Shown: positions 13,547 through 25,510 of the stretch, piece after piece
Position numbering within the stretch: position 1 is the first letter of the stretch
How the letters are laid out: each line of letters begins with the position of its first letter
From: Climacium dendroides
Taxonomy: Eukaryota > Streptophyta > Bryopsida > Hypnales > Climaciaceae
Assembly: GCA_950106755.1 (NCBI GenBank)
Contig: OX467082.1
Location: 35,154,001-35,218,000 of the forward strand
Length of the DNA stretch: 64,000 bases
Direction: 5' to 3'
Notes under the pieces: model-generated
Told to the model about the DNA's origin: nothing
What the model saw: the letters and a program-made list of their open reading frames with translations, nothing else
Databases searched by the model: none
Translations under genes and position numbers: made by a program

Positions 13547-13639
13547 TAAGGGTGGCCAGAGACGACTGTTCTGCGTGCCCGGCATGCACTTTCCAGTTTC
13601 CACCGACTGCAATGAAGAAACTTTGTCTGCGCTGCCGGT

Positions 13640-15795
13640 AGCTCCTAATCAAGAGATAATATTCATTATGGAAAGTACACAAAATAGTGAAATTTCCATA
13701 CAAATTGTCCCATACAAATTTCTTGAGATTTGACACTATATAAATATTTATCCTTATATGCACTACTTTTGAATTACATATTGTTGTAATTGGGACTCAT
13801 GAGCCTTCATGTATATATAAATGGAAATATTTGTAGAAGTATTTGTTAACTTTGATGGATTGTAAAATAATTTTCTTAGGGTAAGGCAACCTAATTTCAC
13901 TATTTTGTATAGGGCTTGAAAAATAAGAAATAATGAAGCTATTAAAAATATATAACATTAGTAACCGTGAAACACTAGTATCTATGATCATGTGGTCAAA
14001 TTTCAAGAACCATTTGGCCATTGAAAATGAATGGAATTTTTTTTTGTAATTTCTTTGATCTAAGAACTCACACGTCTTCTATAAGAATAGTGAACAAATT
14101 TCAGTCAAAATTTGAAATTATCTTGAAATTTTAAAATAAAAAAAGTGAAATAAAAATTCATATAAAACACAAATAAGCTTAAAATTTTGAAAATTTCATT
14201 ATAGGCGTATATTATCTTGTAAAAAATCATAGTGTAACGAAAATTCCTTGTCATTCTATAATCAAAAATTCTATAGAAAACAATAATATGCCTAAAGGTT
14301 AAATGGCAATAATATATTCAGTTTTGGGAATTATCTAAAATTCAAATTGGAGTAAAGCTAGATATAATAAACAAGGAAGTAGAAATTACAAAATATCAAC
14401 TAAAAAGGCATCTTTTGTTATCTATAGATTTAGGATCTTCTTCTTTAGAAAATTCTATAGTTTTTTAGAAAAGGACTTTCCACTTCCAAGTGGAAAGCCT
14501 CAAAATACCCCCCAAAGAAAATTTGGATGAAAATCATCTATTTTTCAATATGAACAAGCTTGGTTTAACAATTCATCAATTATTTTTTGACTTCTCAAGA
14601 TTTAACCTCAAAAGGATGGACCTAGGTTTATGTTTTCAAGCTCCAGGGTCTTCTTAGTAAAAAACTATAAGTGAATGGATTTTTTACATTTACTTATCAG
14701 AGATGTAATCATACATCTTTTATAACTTGTAAAAAGAATTTGAAAATGTTTTATGAAAATTTGAAACTATTGCGAATTTATCATTTATCAATAAAAAATA
14801 AAAAATTCATGTAGAATAAAAAATATGCTTTAAAATCTAGATTTTTTCAACTATTGTATATTGCAATATAGAATATTATAGTAAAAATTAATTTTGCTAG
14901 TCATTATAAAATTAAAATTTCAATAATCCATGGTTATAGACCAAAGTTCATATTGCAATAAAGCATTGAATTTTAGAAACTCTTAGAGATTTTGGATTGG
15001 AGAAAAAATTAGACTTTATAAGCTTCATGTAATTAGTCAGGCTAAAATTAAAATAAAATCATTATCATGATTAAAATTCAATTCAAAAGAAGAAAATTGC
15101 CAAAATCTACTCCTATGTATAGTAATTCATGGATTTATCATTTTTCACCATAGAAAAGTCAAAAAAATATCACAAAGAAGGACAAATCCAACAACATTCA
15201 TTGAAAATAAACTCAATCAACTCCTCCATAGAAATTTGGACAAAAAAATGTTTTTTATTCCATACTACATACCTCTGCCTTCAATCATCTAAAGGACACA
15301 AAATGTCCTTTTAAGCATTCATGATCAAGCAAGTTGAATCAAGACATTTAGCATAATAAATGGCTCACTAAATGGCATAATAATTTTTTATTATAAGACT
15401 TTTAAGCTAATGTCCACATTTGTTTCCAATTGCACTATTTATTAAAGACATCCTATCTAACTTAGTTAAAATATTATCGTACAATAAAGGCAAGATCAAT
15501 AGTTTTTTTGGCAAATATTTAACATTTTTGGAAATAAATCCAACAAATGCTTAAACAAAATTGTTTCTCAAGATTCTTTTTTATCACATGTAAAAAAAAT
15601 ATTCAATAAAAAAAAAATTCCATAAATTTCAACATCTATTTTTTGGATTATTTTCTATCAAACTTGCTCTGTGAACATGATACTTCTCAATTAAAAAAAA
15701 TAACATAATAACAATCTCAAAAACTTTATCCAAGGAAAAATGGGAAGCCAATACCAAATACCAATGAAAGTAGAAACATAACTTTTTTAAGATAT
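13640..15795. other. Very AT-rich intergenic DNA without a gene
   Basis: This is almost pure AT-rich sequence with short poly-A/T runs. A small perfect hairpin, CTTTCCACTT-CC-AAGTGGAAAG, lies at about 14476-14497. No open frame has protein-like composition and no RNA gene is recognisable. Confidence 0.6.
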
Positions 15796-15977
15796 ACTAG
15801 CGGTTGGTGCTTGCTATGCTATGCATTCACTATTAGAATTTCATTAGAATTTTTATGTATTAGATAGAATGTTGAGCAAGAATTTCAATAAATCTTCAAA
15901 TAAAAATTACTAAAGTCTTCATATAATTTTTTTTAATAAATAAGCATATATTGAAATAAACAATAGAAATTTAATGA

Positions 15978-16208
15978 ATGATGAATGAAATACATGCAAT
16001 GATGAATACAATAAAAGATACACATACATTAGAATGCATTAGAAATTTGACTCAATTGTTACAAACAATGACAACCCAAATAGAAGAATTTAAAGGAAAA
16101 ACTTGTAAATCTCAAAAGCTTCGTGAACAATTTAAATGTTGTGAAATTCAAAATCGGTTCAATCTAATAAAAAATTTAGATCATTTGGTAGTAGCAATAG
16201 AAAATTGA
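15978..16208 (+). CDS. Small 76-codon frame inside the TIR unit, copy 1
   Basis: The frame begins MMNEIHAMMNTIKDTHTLE and ends HLVVAIEN. It is unrecognised and rich in Asn, Ile and Lys. An equally long frame with mostly conservative differences sits at the same place in copy 3 (17925-18155); in copy 2 it is broken by an early stop. Preservation in two of three copies could be chance in recent duplicates or could mean a translated peptide. No domain, signal peptide or membrane segment is evident, and I assign no function. Confidence 0.2.
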   Translation: MMNEIHAMMNTIKDTHTLECIRNLTQLLQTMTTQIEEFKGKTCKSQKLREQFKCCEIQNRFNLIKNLDHLVVAIEN

Positions 16209-16423
16209 AATCAGAAGCTCAAAGCTCACAAAAGCACAAAATCATAGAACTGTAAAAGAAGTATAAAGCCAAGAAAAGCAATGGAATTGCTACCTTTAAA
16301 ATATCACCATATTGATCCTCTTTAATATCACCTCAATTGCAACGACTATATTATTTCTATAATATCACCCTTTGTAAAAAGTGATATTACGGTGGTGATT
16401 GTGAATTGCTACTCTATTTCAAT

Positions 16424-17011
16424 CACGGGGAGGACACTCTCATTACATTCGGGGTACCCACGTGCGGCGAAGTGATTTTTTGACCCCCTATTTACTTTGG
16501 AATAAACTATAATTTCATCCTAAAATTTTGAGCTTTGTTTAACAATGACTAAAGGTTTCTATTGACAAAAATTTCAATTCCAAATAACATAAGATATGTT
16601 GTCTAGAAAAGGTTGAAAAATGAACTAAAATGGCATGGTTTTCAACTAAAATATTTATAGAGATCACATGATGATGACTATTGCATCAGTATTCAACCAA
16701 AATATACTTTGAATAGAAAGCTATTCTATACAATTTTTTTTCCATTTTTCAAATCTTTTTTCTTATATAATATAGGGGTGAGAAAGTTATTTTCAGCTTT
16801 ACAGTGTATGTTTTTTCTTTAAAAATTTACAACTAATTACTATTAGCATAAAAAAATATCAATAATTCAAAACATAAACTTTTAAAGTAGCACAATATAT
16901 TCATAATTTTTTTTTGGAAAAAAAAATTAAATTTTAGGATGTATTACATGTATTACCGTACATTTTCCGCCGCACGTAGGTTTCTAAAACACGGGGAGTG
17001 TCCTCCCCATG
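16424..17011. mobile_element. Nested hAT-like (or MULE-like) non-autonomous element
   Basis: The left end CACGGGGAGGACACTC and the right end GAGTGTCCTCCCCATG are inverted repeats, with a further shared ACGTGCGGCG block about 45 bp in from each end. The 8-bp sequence ATTTCAAT flanks both sides (16416-16423 and 17012-17019). The third tandem copy of the host unit has the matching single site ATTTCAGT near 18364, with no insertion. An 8-bp target duplication points to the hAT superfamily; the partly conserved longer inverted repeats leave Mutator-like possible. A second, inverted copy of the interior lies at 31099-31660. Confidence 0.85.
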
Positions 17012-17257
17012 ATTTCAATAATATCACATTGTGTGAAAATATGATTTCTATGTATGCATGGTCGGAAATATTTTTATAAAATAATTAAAATAATTATTTT
17101 AAAGACTTATCAAAATCATTATCATGCATTCTATTCCAATATATCAATTTTTTATTAATATGTGATACAATGAATGCGTAGCAAAGCAAGCACGAGCCTC
17201 TAGTATTAATGGTAGCATTTGTGATATTACAAAGGGACTTATGATTTTAATAGTATG

Positions 17258-17792
17258 ACTAGCAGTTGGCGCTTGCTATGCTACGCATTCATCATTAGAA
17301 TTTTATAAGAATTTTTATGTATTAGATAGAATGCAGAACAAAATTTCAATAAATCTTCAAGTAAAAATGATTCAAATCTTTGTATAATTTTTTTATAAGT
17401 AAGCATATATTGAAATGTACAATAGAAATTTATTGAATGATGAATGAAATATATGCAATGGCAAATACTATAAAAGATACACATACTTTAGAATGCATTA
17501 GAAATTTGACTCCATTGTTACAAAAAATGGCAACCCAAATTGAAGAATTGAAAAGAAAAAAATTATAAATCTCAAAAACTTTGTGAACAACTTAATTGTT
17601 GTGGAATCCAAAATCACTTCAATTGAATAAATTTCTCAAAATCATTTGGTAGTAGCAATAGAAAATTGAAATCATGAAAGCTCAAAGCTCACAAAAGCAC
17701 AAAATCATAGAAGTGCAAAGAAGTGTAAAGCCAAGAGAAGCAATTGAATTGCTACCTTTATAATATCATCCTATGGATCCTCTTTAATGATT
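17258..17792 (+). mobile_element. TIR unit, tandem copy 2 (right end deleted)
   Basis: It begins with ACTAGCAGTTGGCGCTTGC, matching copies 1 and 3. It then follows the unit through the small frame, where the reading frame is broken, and stops at about 17792 after CTTTATAATATCATCC. The right half and the right inverted repeat are missing. Confidence 0.7.
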
Positions 17793-17815
17793 TGATTATT
17801 AATTAGAAAATGATG

Positions 17816-18556
17816 CTAGCAGTTGGCGCTTGTTATGCTACACATTCACCATTAGAATTTCATAAGACATATAATCTTTTAAAAAAATAAACATATGCTG
17901 AAATAAACAATAGAACTTTAATGATTGATGAATGAAATACATGCAATGATGAATACGGTAAAAAATACACATACATTAGAATGCATTAGAAATTTGATTC
18001 TAGTTTTACAAACAATGGCAATCCAAATAGAAGAATTTAAAGGAAAAAATTGTAAATCTCAAAAGCTTTGTGAACAATTTAATTGTTGTGAAATCCAAAA
18101 TCAGTTCAATTTAATAAATTTCTCAAATCATTTGGTAGTACCAATAGAAAATTGAAATCATGAAAGCTCAAAGCTCACAAAAGCACAACATCATAGAAGT
18201 GCAAAGAAGTGTAAAGCCAAGAAAAGCAATGGAATTGTTACCTTTATAATATCACCATATTCATCCTCTTTAAAATCACCTCAATTGCAACGACTATATT
18301 ATTTCTATAATATCATCCTTTGTAAAAAGTGATATTACAGAGGTGATTGTAAATTGCTACTCTATTTCAGTAATATCACATTGTGTGAAAATATGATTTC
18401 TATGTATGCATGATTGGAAATAGTTTTACAAAATATTTAAAATAATTATTTGAAAGACTTATCAAAATCATTATCATGCATTCTATTCAAATATAGCAAA
18501 TTTTTACTAATATGTGATACAATGAATGCGTAGCATAGCAAGCATGAGCCCCTGGT
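17816..18556 (+). mobile_element. TIR unit, tandem copy 3 (empty site for the nested element)
   Basis: It runs from GCTAGCAGTTGGCGCTTG to the inverted end AGCAAGCATGAGCCCCTGG. It aligns with copy 1 on both sides of the 588-bp insertion and so provides the empty site. The roughly 50 bp after copies 1 and 3 (TTAATGGTAGCATTTGTGAT and onward) are also shared, so flanking DNA was duplicated with the unit. Confidence 0.75.
17925..18155 (+). CDS. Small 76-codon frame inside the TIR unit, copy 3
   Basis: It is the counterpart of the frame at 15978-16208, with the same length and start (MMNEIHAMMNTVKNTHTLE) and scattered substitutions. It is unrecognised. A comparison of synonymous and nonsynonymous changes between the two copies would decide whether it is coding; coding status is unproven. 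Confidence 0.2.
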   Translation: MMNEIHAMMNTVKNTHTLECIRNLILVLQTMAIQIEEFKGKNCKSQKLCEQFNCCEIQNQFNLINFSNHLVVPIEN

Positions 18557-18609
18557 ATTAATGGTAGCATTTGTGATATTACAGAGGGACTTATGATTTT
18601 AGTAGTATG

Positions 18610-20357
18610 ATTGAATAAGACTTAGATTTCAAAGTTTGATATGATGACTAATCGCTTATATCATGAGAATAGAATTGATTTGTATCATTTCCAATTGATG
18701 TCATATGAAACTTCTAAATTGATCATGAAATTATGAATCTTTGATATCCAATGTGATGTCCATTTTTTATTTTTTATTTAAAGATACTATAAGTGAAAGG
18801 TTAAAAAATGTAAAATAGAGTATAAATACATATATATGAATATGGTTGCAAGTAAGTGACTGTAGAATCAAATACAAAAATAGTTTGTTAGCGCAATGTT
18901 AGAGTATCTATTCAATGAAATTTCATCCCACTTGAATAGTTAAATGCTAATGTTTTTTCTTCATATTGAATATTTGTAAACATCATGTATTATTGTTTTA
19001 ATCAAATTAAAAAATTATAAATATATTATTTAATTATTTATATAAATAACATTAATAAACTCATAAATACTCAACCATCTATTAGATGGATGAGGAATGC
19101 TCATTTATTATGCATTGAAAAAACTTGAAGAAAAATCATGTGATAAGTCAATGGAAGAAGAAAATATGTTTTCTACTACCTTTGTTAGAAAAGAGTGTAT
19201 CCATTTTTAATACAATCACTCTTAAGAATGGATATACTATTTTCAAACGGAGGGAATACATGAATTTATGATATGGATACTTTAGAAGAACTTCAATTTA
19301 TCACACCCATTGGTTAGGTTCAACATTCTTTGTGATATATCTAATATGGAATAAAAGTTAGCAAATTTAATTAGATACAATCCTAAAAATAGAATGATTT
19401 GTTATTTTTCCAAACAATCATTCTTCAAGATGAAGTCCAAATACATTTTTTCACAAAATATTAGATGAAAACATTCCAAAAAAACAATAGCATCTATTTG
19501 TAGAAATATCTTTTGCCAACCACTAGATACATGATAATTATTGTAAGTTTTTCAGTCATCTGACTAAATTAATTCAAACACTCAAGATGTAGTGACAAGA
19601 TGTATTTAGCTAAGGCAAGGTTTTTCACTTATTTTGACTTATTTGACTTATTTAGTGCAATGCAAAAAGTGGTCTTCTACAAAGTAATGAAGCTATTTAT
19701 ATCCATGAGTATAATCTAAACATGAAAAGTATGGATGAAAATCCATTTATTCATCCAAAAAGAACAATATCATCCCAAGATTTTGTAACAATTTAGCATT
19801 TCATCCATAGAAGAGGGAGAATATGTTGCCCAATATTCCCTAAAACAATTTTGTAGCACGTTAAACATTAATCCTTAAGCCCTCAAAAGTCCATAATTTG
19901 GATGGTAAATAGATTGCTTGGGGGGAATGTTCAAGTCCATAAGCTTAAGGGCATGTTGAGTCCAAATAACTTCTCATTCGTACAAAGGCATACTTGAATT
20001 GTCAATAGAAAACCTTCCTAGTTTGAATCTGCGAATTGGAATCTTTCAACATGCTTCAAAGGGTCACTACACTTCCGATTAAGAGTCCCGTATCCAAATG
20101 CTTTGTTACTGATGTTGATCCTGAAACAACCATAGTTGCAGTTATAAGAAGGGAAAAGACCACCGCATTAGATGAATTTCAAATGACAAAATTACCAAGA
20201 GTTTTGCAGAATGTCAAAGAGTACCTGAAGATGGAATTTCTCATAGGCAAGTCGGCTCAAGAGCGGTGAAGCAGCCCGGCCCCTGGTGGTCTCTGATCCA
20301 TCGCAGGAGGCTCCCCTTGCTCAAGCTCAAACAATTAAATGAACGTCCACCAAACTC
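18610..20357. other. AT-rich DNA with one unassigned short frame
   Basis: Mostly AT-rich sequence. Composition is more balanced from about 20020, where a 77-codon frame (20036-20269, +) includes SKCFVTDVDPETTIVAV. It looks protein-like but I do not recognise it. It lies just downstream of the maturase-X gene on the opposite strand and may be a remnant exon. The stretch CAAACGGAGGGAATA at about 19244 resembles a Stowaway end, but no partner end is seen. Confidence 0.4.
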
Positions 20358-22420
20358 TTATGCTCCTATTTGAATTTTTTTCTCCTCCCTGCTTCGCCGT
20401 TTCATCCTAGTGTACAGTACATCTATGAGCGTCTCGGGTGGAACTGGATCAATCTCTAAGAAGCCCCTCTGATGCTTCTTTATCTCTTCAACACTAAGAA
20501 ATGATGCCACGGCCTTCCCGTCCCGTGTAACCACCAGATTCTTCCCATACTTTTGGATGACTTGACGCGAGCTTGACTTGTGTTTCTTGGAAAGGGTATG
20601 GATGGCTGACCACCTAAGCTGGTAGTTCACAATGGCTTTCACTTTTAGGAAATTGTCACAGCAGGAGTAATAGTTCAGAAGCCCAATACAAACTCTACGG
20701 TACCAAGTAATGATGCGGTAATCCTCTTGACCCAACACTGAGTCATTTGGGGTTGGTCTCTTCTGCTTCACAGAAATAAACCCACGCGAGTGTAGAAGTG
20801 CATAAATCTCATCAATAGGGGCTTCAATTCTCATTGAGTAGTCAGGTGCTCGACCATTCGACCTGCGAGGCGCACGAGGCGCTGTTGGTTCTTCAATGTC
20901 TTCAAAATCTTCTAGGTTTTGGAGATCTCCTATGTCTTCAAGGTCTTCAGGCTCTTCGGCATCTTCAACTTCCCACTCAAATTCTTCCAATTCAGAACCA
21001 CTTCCAGCATCAGAATCTCCAACAAGCTCGGCGTGTTGGTCCTCCACTTCAAGAATCTGAGCTCTGCTCGCTGACAACGATGTGTACATCCGACTCTGTA
21101 ACATCGGAGATAACTCTTGCCTAGCAGAACCAAGAAGCGCTACATGCGACGACAACAAGTTTGTTGCATATCTATTCGGAAGCAAGGAAGTCAGTGCCAT
21201 AGCCAACCTCTTCCAAGATATTTCGCTGCATACACTGGATACATAACAAGTTGACAAATAGTTCAAGAGGAAAAACAGGATTGGACCGACTTCCAGGCTT
21301 AGCCCAAACAGTGACAATGTAAGGCCCCCCTGGTTCTTGAGTTCGCAAATCAGATATTTGCAACAAGCTTTCAAGCAGTGTGTTGACAACAATAATTCTG
21401 ACAATGAAAGCAATGTAGAACAAACTCTAGGCCACATATTCTGTTTCACCTATGCCACGCTATGCTTCAATCATAGTAAACCTTGTCATGCTACTTCCAG
21501 CGATATCAAATATCGAAGCACATCCCCTAATTACCAAAATTTGGCCGAATGATCCAACCTGAAAATCGATGAGGAGTTCTTTATCTCCAGTAATTTGTAT
21601 AAGGTCCAATTGGAACCAGAGGTGCACTCTTCATTGGCCTGCATTACCAACTCAAGAATCAGCTAGATGTACAAGTCATAAGGCTATGATAAATGTATGG
21701 CTATTTTAAACAGCGAATTTGGCATTCATCTCGAGCCATCATTTTCTAGACATTGCTAGACATTTTCTAGACATTTTCTAGACATTGCTAGAAAAAGGGA
21801 AGATACTCAGTATCCTTAGCCTATGAATGAAGATATTATGATTCTCGTCAAACTAACACTCGAGAACAGAAGATATAAAAAAGAGAACTTCATTGGCACA
21901 AATCTTTCACATTAAGGTAGTACGAGAAACGCAGGTATTTAAAAGCAAATCCATGTGAGGTGCTGTACGCATAGACTAATAGTACGGGAAATTTTTCCTC
22001 TAACGCAGCACGAGGGTAAAGAGAACACATTCCAGACAGCCTTCCAAACCCTGATTGAGAAAAACACCACAAAGGCTAGAACTCATTGACAAGAATCAAA
22101 TGAATAGGCGCGAAGGTACTAGAAGAGGAGAAACCACGGGATGATCTCTTACCTGCGAACCTTGCAGCGCAAAAGCAGCCGCACAGGGATCCAGCCAACA
22201 CGAGGACTTTTCATAGCCGATTGTCCTGTTCCCCCACCATCAAAGTCAGGAACTCGTGTAACACTCCAGAACAATCGTCCGATCACATCAAGTGTCGCCA
22301 AATTTGTTGGGGTCGTCACAAAGAGCGCAAACAACAGAACGAGAAGAAAGCATACCTGAATTGACGAACGCCATAGAAAAGAGCATTGCGACGTAGGGTG
22401 GAAGAGACTGCAATGGTCAT
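20358..22420 (-). CDS. Stand-alone group II intron maturase domain X protein, probably mitochondrial
   Basis: Exons 22420-22356, 22263-22153 and 21225-20358 join in frame at GT-AG sites to give 347 residues. The first 22 residues (MTIAVSSTLRR...YGVRQFS) have the Arg/Ser-rich, acid-free form of a mitochondrial presequence. A Glu/Asp-rich segment follows at about 100-165. From about residue 190 the protein matches maturase domain X: ALLHSRGFIS, WYRRVCIGLLNYYSCCDNF (about 232-251), NYQLRWSAIHTL and KKHKSSSRQVIQKYGK. Domain X binds group II introns in matR, matK and nuclear nMAT proteins. Those proteins also carry reverse-transcriptase blocks; none is visible here or upstream. The likely role is organellar intron splicing. 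Intron 1 is short (92 bp) and its acceptor (CTGGAG) is the weakest call. A shorter model starting at the ATG at 21200 is possible. Confidence 0.78.
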
Positions 22421-22477
22421 GAAGCCTCCTATTAGATTTGCAAGACGACGCCCTGGTTGTGGAAAAACGGAATGGCA

Positions 22478-22495
22478 GGGGTTTAGGGTTTAAGG
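22478..22495 (-). promoter_or_regulatory. Telo-box upstream of the maturase-X gene
   Basis: The plus strand reads GGGGTTTAGGGTTTAAGG here, giving AAACCCTAAACCCC on the minus strand about 65 bp upstream of the ATG at 22420. It is probably in the promoter or 5' leader. Confidence 0.55.
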
Positions 22496-24590
22496 AGCAG
22501 ATGCAAGAGGTGAGGCTTCAGTTTCGGTGCTGCGACTATGCTACGAATATCAAATAGACAGACAGCAGAAGGGGAGACCAACGACAACATGAAAGCTACT
22601 AGGGGAGAAGAGCATATCCACCGACACACTCTCTACCAGAACGTACGCATTCATGGAAAGCAATTATAAAAGAATTCCAGTAGTATCCTTTTGCAAAAAT
22701 TATACTTTTTATACAAAAAAAACTTAGAACATGATTATTGAGGAATAGGTCATTTCGAAATTCGGTGAACGTTCATACAACCAAGTCAAGCAAGCATCCC
22801 AACAAAGAAAGATCCCTCACATAATGGTCCATATTATGACACCTTCCATTCTGCTCAAAGCTCACCTTCTCGCAGAACCCGCAGAAGTATTTCCAGTGCT
22901 AACTTACGGAAATGCCATGGCACCTTCAATACGCAGACATGAGCAAGAACTATGCTCCGGAATGAGAGCAGAGCCAATCTATGTTAGGTTAGGATTTCCC
23001 TACCTGCGGACTAGCTCCGGCTTCGAGGCTCGCTGCCCGAACCTCGATGATTTCACCCAGACGATAGTAAAATGGGCCTGGTATCCAAATAAACTTCTAT
23101 CTTTCCACCAAATTAGAACTTGAAAATTCTATCTTCGGAAGCGCATGCCAAATTTTTTATAATAGATTTTTTTTTAAATTCAAATTTAGACATTTGACAA
23201 TGAACATAAACCACTTCAAAAGTAATATGAAAGACAAAAAAATATTGAGGTTCTGGCAAATCACACTTACAAAAGCAAAATCATGTCAATTGCACCACAC
23301 TTCCATTGATAAAGACATCAAGTTTTAATTATAAATTATTTAGTGAAAAGTTAGAAGTTTATTTGGAAGGAAAGTTTATTAGAAATTTTCTATATTAAAA
23401 TACTCATAATGTTCCATTGAGGATTTTCTAAGATAATGAATTTTTTATAAACATACATCAAATTGCATCCAAATAAGCATTTCACTTTGACAATTCATGG
23501 AGTTTATCTACTAGATAAATTGTTTTTGTTTTATAATTCTCTAAAAGTTCATTTTACATTAATTACCCAGAAAACAAAAAGTGACCAAACATATGATCAT
23601 GAATACTTCATTAATTCTTCTCATAGTAAATTTTGAGCATTTTCATTATAATATTTCACACATTGCATTAATTTCTTCATTAAACAAGTTAAATAGGCGG
23701 AAAAACAATTTGAGGTACAACAATATAAAGATGATCCATCTTCCTATGCTTAAATTTTATTTTATTTTTTGTTTGAGACTTCAAAATAATGCTGCAGTCA
23801 TTAGAAATTAACTCTTTGATTTCTAAGTATCTACAATGGTCATTCATCTATTATTCTATGATTACAAAAATTACAAAAAAAAATAAAAGAAGAAGATCTT
23901 GAAGAAGATTTAATTATACATTTTTCTAAAAAAGTTGTTTCTAAAATAAAAAGTCAAAAGTATAAAAACACTAGCTACATGGATATTTTATTTGAACCAA
24001 GATCCCATTTATATAAGAAAATAACTAATATGACTTGAAAACTCAATTATGTAGAGCTATCATTTATAAAGAGATGGTATACAAAGTAATAGAAAGTAGA
24101 ATCACATTTCAAAAATGCAAATAATATAGGCATATTTAGGGTGTTATTACAATGGCTATAATATTGTAGTCTAATAACCATAGTGAAAAGTTTACAACAT
24201 CATGTAAAAGTCCTTGAAAAATCCACAAAAAGCTTTAAGTTATAGCATCCATCTATTAGCTAGGTCAACAAAAGTATTTCTAAATATGGAAATTTAAGAA
24301 GCTACTTCCTCAAAAAAAATTATATGGAGAAACTTTGAACTTCGCAAGAACCTATTTTGAACATTTGCCAATAAAATTCCCAACTTAAATTAAATATTTG
24401 GCATGAAATGCTAAACTTAATAGGGAAGAAGAGACTTTTACCTAGATAAAAGCTACATTTGCAATGAATTCAAAGAAAAATATGAGAAAGTTATTACCAA
24501 CATTAATGGTCATATTTAGATATTTCAAGCAGTAACAATCATATTGGCCTGCTTTCAACATTGCAAGAGAAAGGGATGTTTTAAGTGTAG
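22496..24590. other. Promoter-proximal and AT-rich intergenic DNA
   Basis: 22500-23100 is less AT-rich and contains a 99-codon frame at 22824-23123 (+). It includes PVLTYGNAMAPSI, faintly like the serine-box region of S26 signal-peptidase-type proteases, but no other family motif follows, so no gene is called. 23130-24590 is very AT-rich and shows nothing recognisable. Confidence 0.4.
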
Positions 24591-25510
24591 TCCTAGTAGT
24601 ATAGTCTTATAAATAATGATTCAGACCTATGGTGAGAAAGTTATTGATTTTTGAAGTATTTTTTGAGTTGAAAAATTAAAAAATTACTTTTATTTTGAGA
24701 TCTCCTGGATTGTGTGTCCCCCGATCGCATGCTTGGTATTGTCAGAAAGCCCTTGGCAAGGAGGGGTGTACGGGCTTGATTTCGTGAAGTTTAGACCTAC
24801 AGTGGGAAAGTTACTAATTTTCAAAGTGTTTTTTGAGTTGAAAAATTAATAAATTATTTTGATTTTGGTTTAAGGAGAATTAGGAGGGCTTAGACATTAC
24901 TTTTGACATCCCAATAGTTGTGGCAACAACACAGGGCACACCAGTCTCTTCTATTAAGATAGGTGGTTTGTTTTGTTTGTTTGTTTTGTTTGTCACGTTG
25001 AGATCTCCCGGACCGTGCATCCCCCGGTCCTGTGCGTGGTACCGCCGGAAAGCCCTCGGCAAGGAGGGGTGCACCGGCTTGGTTTTGTGGCATTTGGACG
25101 TATAGTGTGGAAGTTGTGCATTTTCGAGTTATTTTTGGTTCTGAAAAATTAAAAAATTACTTTTACTTATATTTTGGTCATGATCTTGGTACCGTCAGAA
25201 AGCCCTCGGCAAGGAGGGGTGCACCGGCTTGGTTTCGTGGCGTTCCGACTCATGGTGTGAAAGTTATTGAATTTTGAAGTATTTTTATGAACTAAAAAAT
25301 TAAAAAATATATTTTTTCTTATATTTTGGTCACAATGTTGGTACCATCGGAAAGCTCTCGGCAAGGAGGGGTGCACATGCTTGGTTTTGTGGCATTTTGA
25401 TTGAGGATGAGAAAGTTATGGATTTTTGAGTTGTTTTTTATTTATTTTTAAATTAAAAAATTACTTTTACTTTTGTTTTGATTGTGGCAACGCCACAGGG
25501 CACTCTAGTG
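24590..25510 (+). repeat. Imperfect tandem array with GC-rich islands (unit about 150 bp, plus longer units)
   Basis: The block GAAAGCCCTCGGCAAGGAGG, followed by GGTGCACCGGCTTGGTTT, recurs with few changes at about 24747, 25048, 25197 and 25349. Each copy is followed by an AT-rich tail with GAAAGTTAT and AAAAAATTACTTTTA. A second GC-rich block, GAGATCTCCYGGA...CCCCCGRTC, precedes two of the units (24699 and 25000). A motif like GTGGCAAC...CACAGGGCAC occurs inside the array (24921) and at its end (25484). The sharp alternation of GC-rich and AT-rich blocks is unlike the surroundings. There is no coding capacity. Confidence 0.8.

Larger units (their letters stand above)
15796..17204 (+). mobile_element. 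TIR unit, tandem copy 1 (split by a nested insertion)
   Basis: The left end ACTAGCGGTTGGTGCTTGC and the right end GCAAGCACGAGCCTCTAGT are inverted repeats extending about 34 bp, to the TGCATTCA/TGAATGCG sequences. The same unit follows twice in direct orientation at 17258 and 17816. This copy carries a 588-bp insertion at 16424-17011 that the third copy lacks. Superfamily is not assigned because no clear target duplication is visible. Confidence 0.75.

Noticed and set aside
22824..23123. 99-codon frame with PVLTYGNAMAPSI, reminiscent of the S26 signal peptidase serine box
   Set aside because: No lysine box or other family motif, no clear exon structure and no confident homology; reported only inside the intergenic entry.
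24590..25510. CRISPR-like reading of the regularly spaced conserved blocks
   Set aside because: This is plant nuclear DNA; the spacers are related AT-rich tails rather than unique sequences, and no cas genes are present. It is a tandem repeat.
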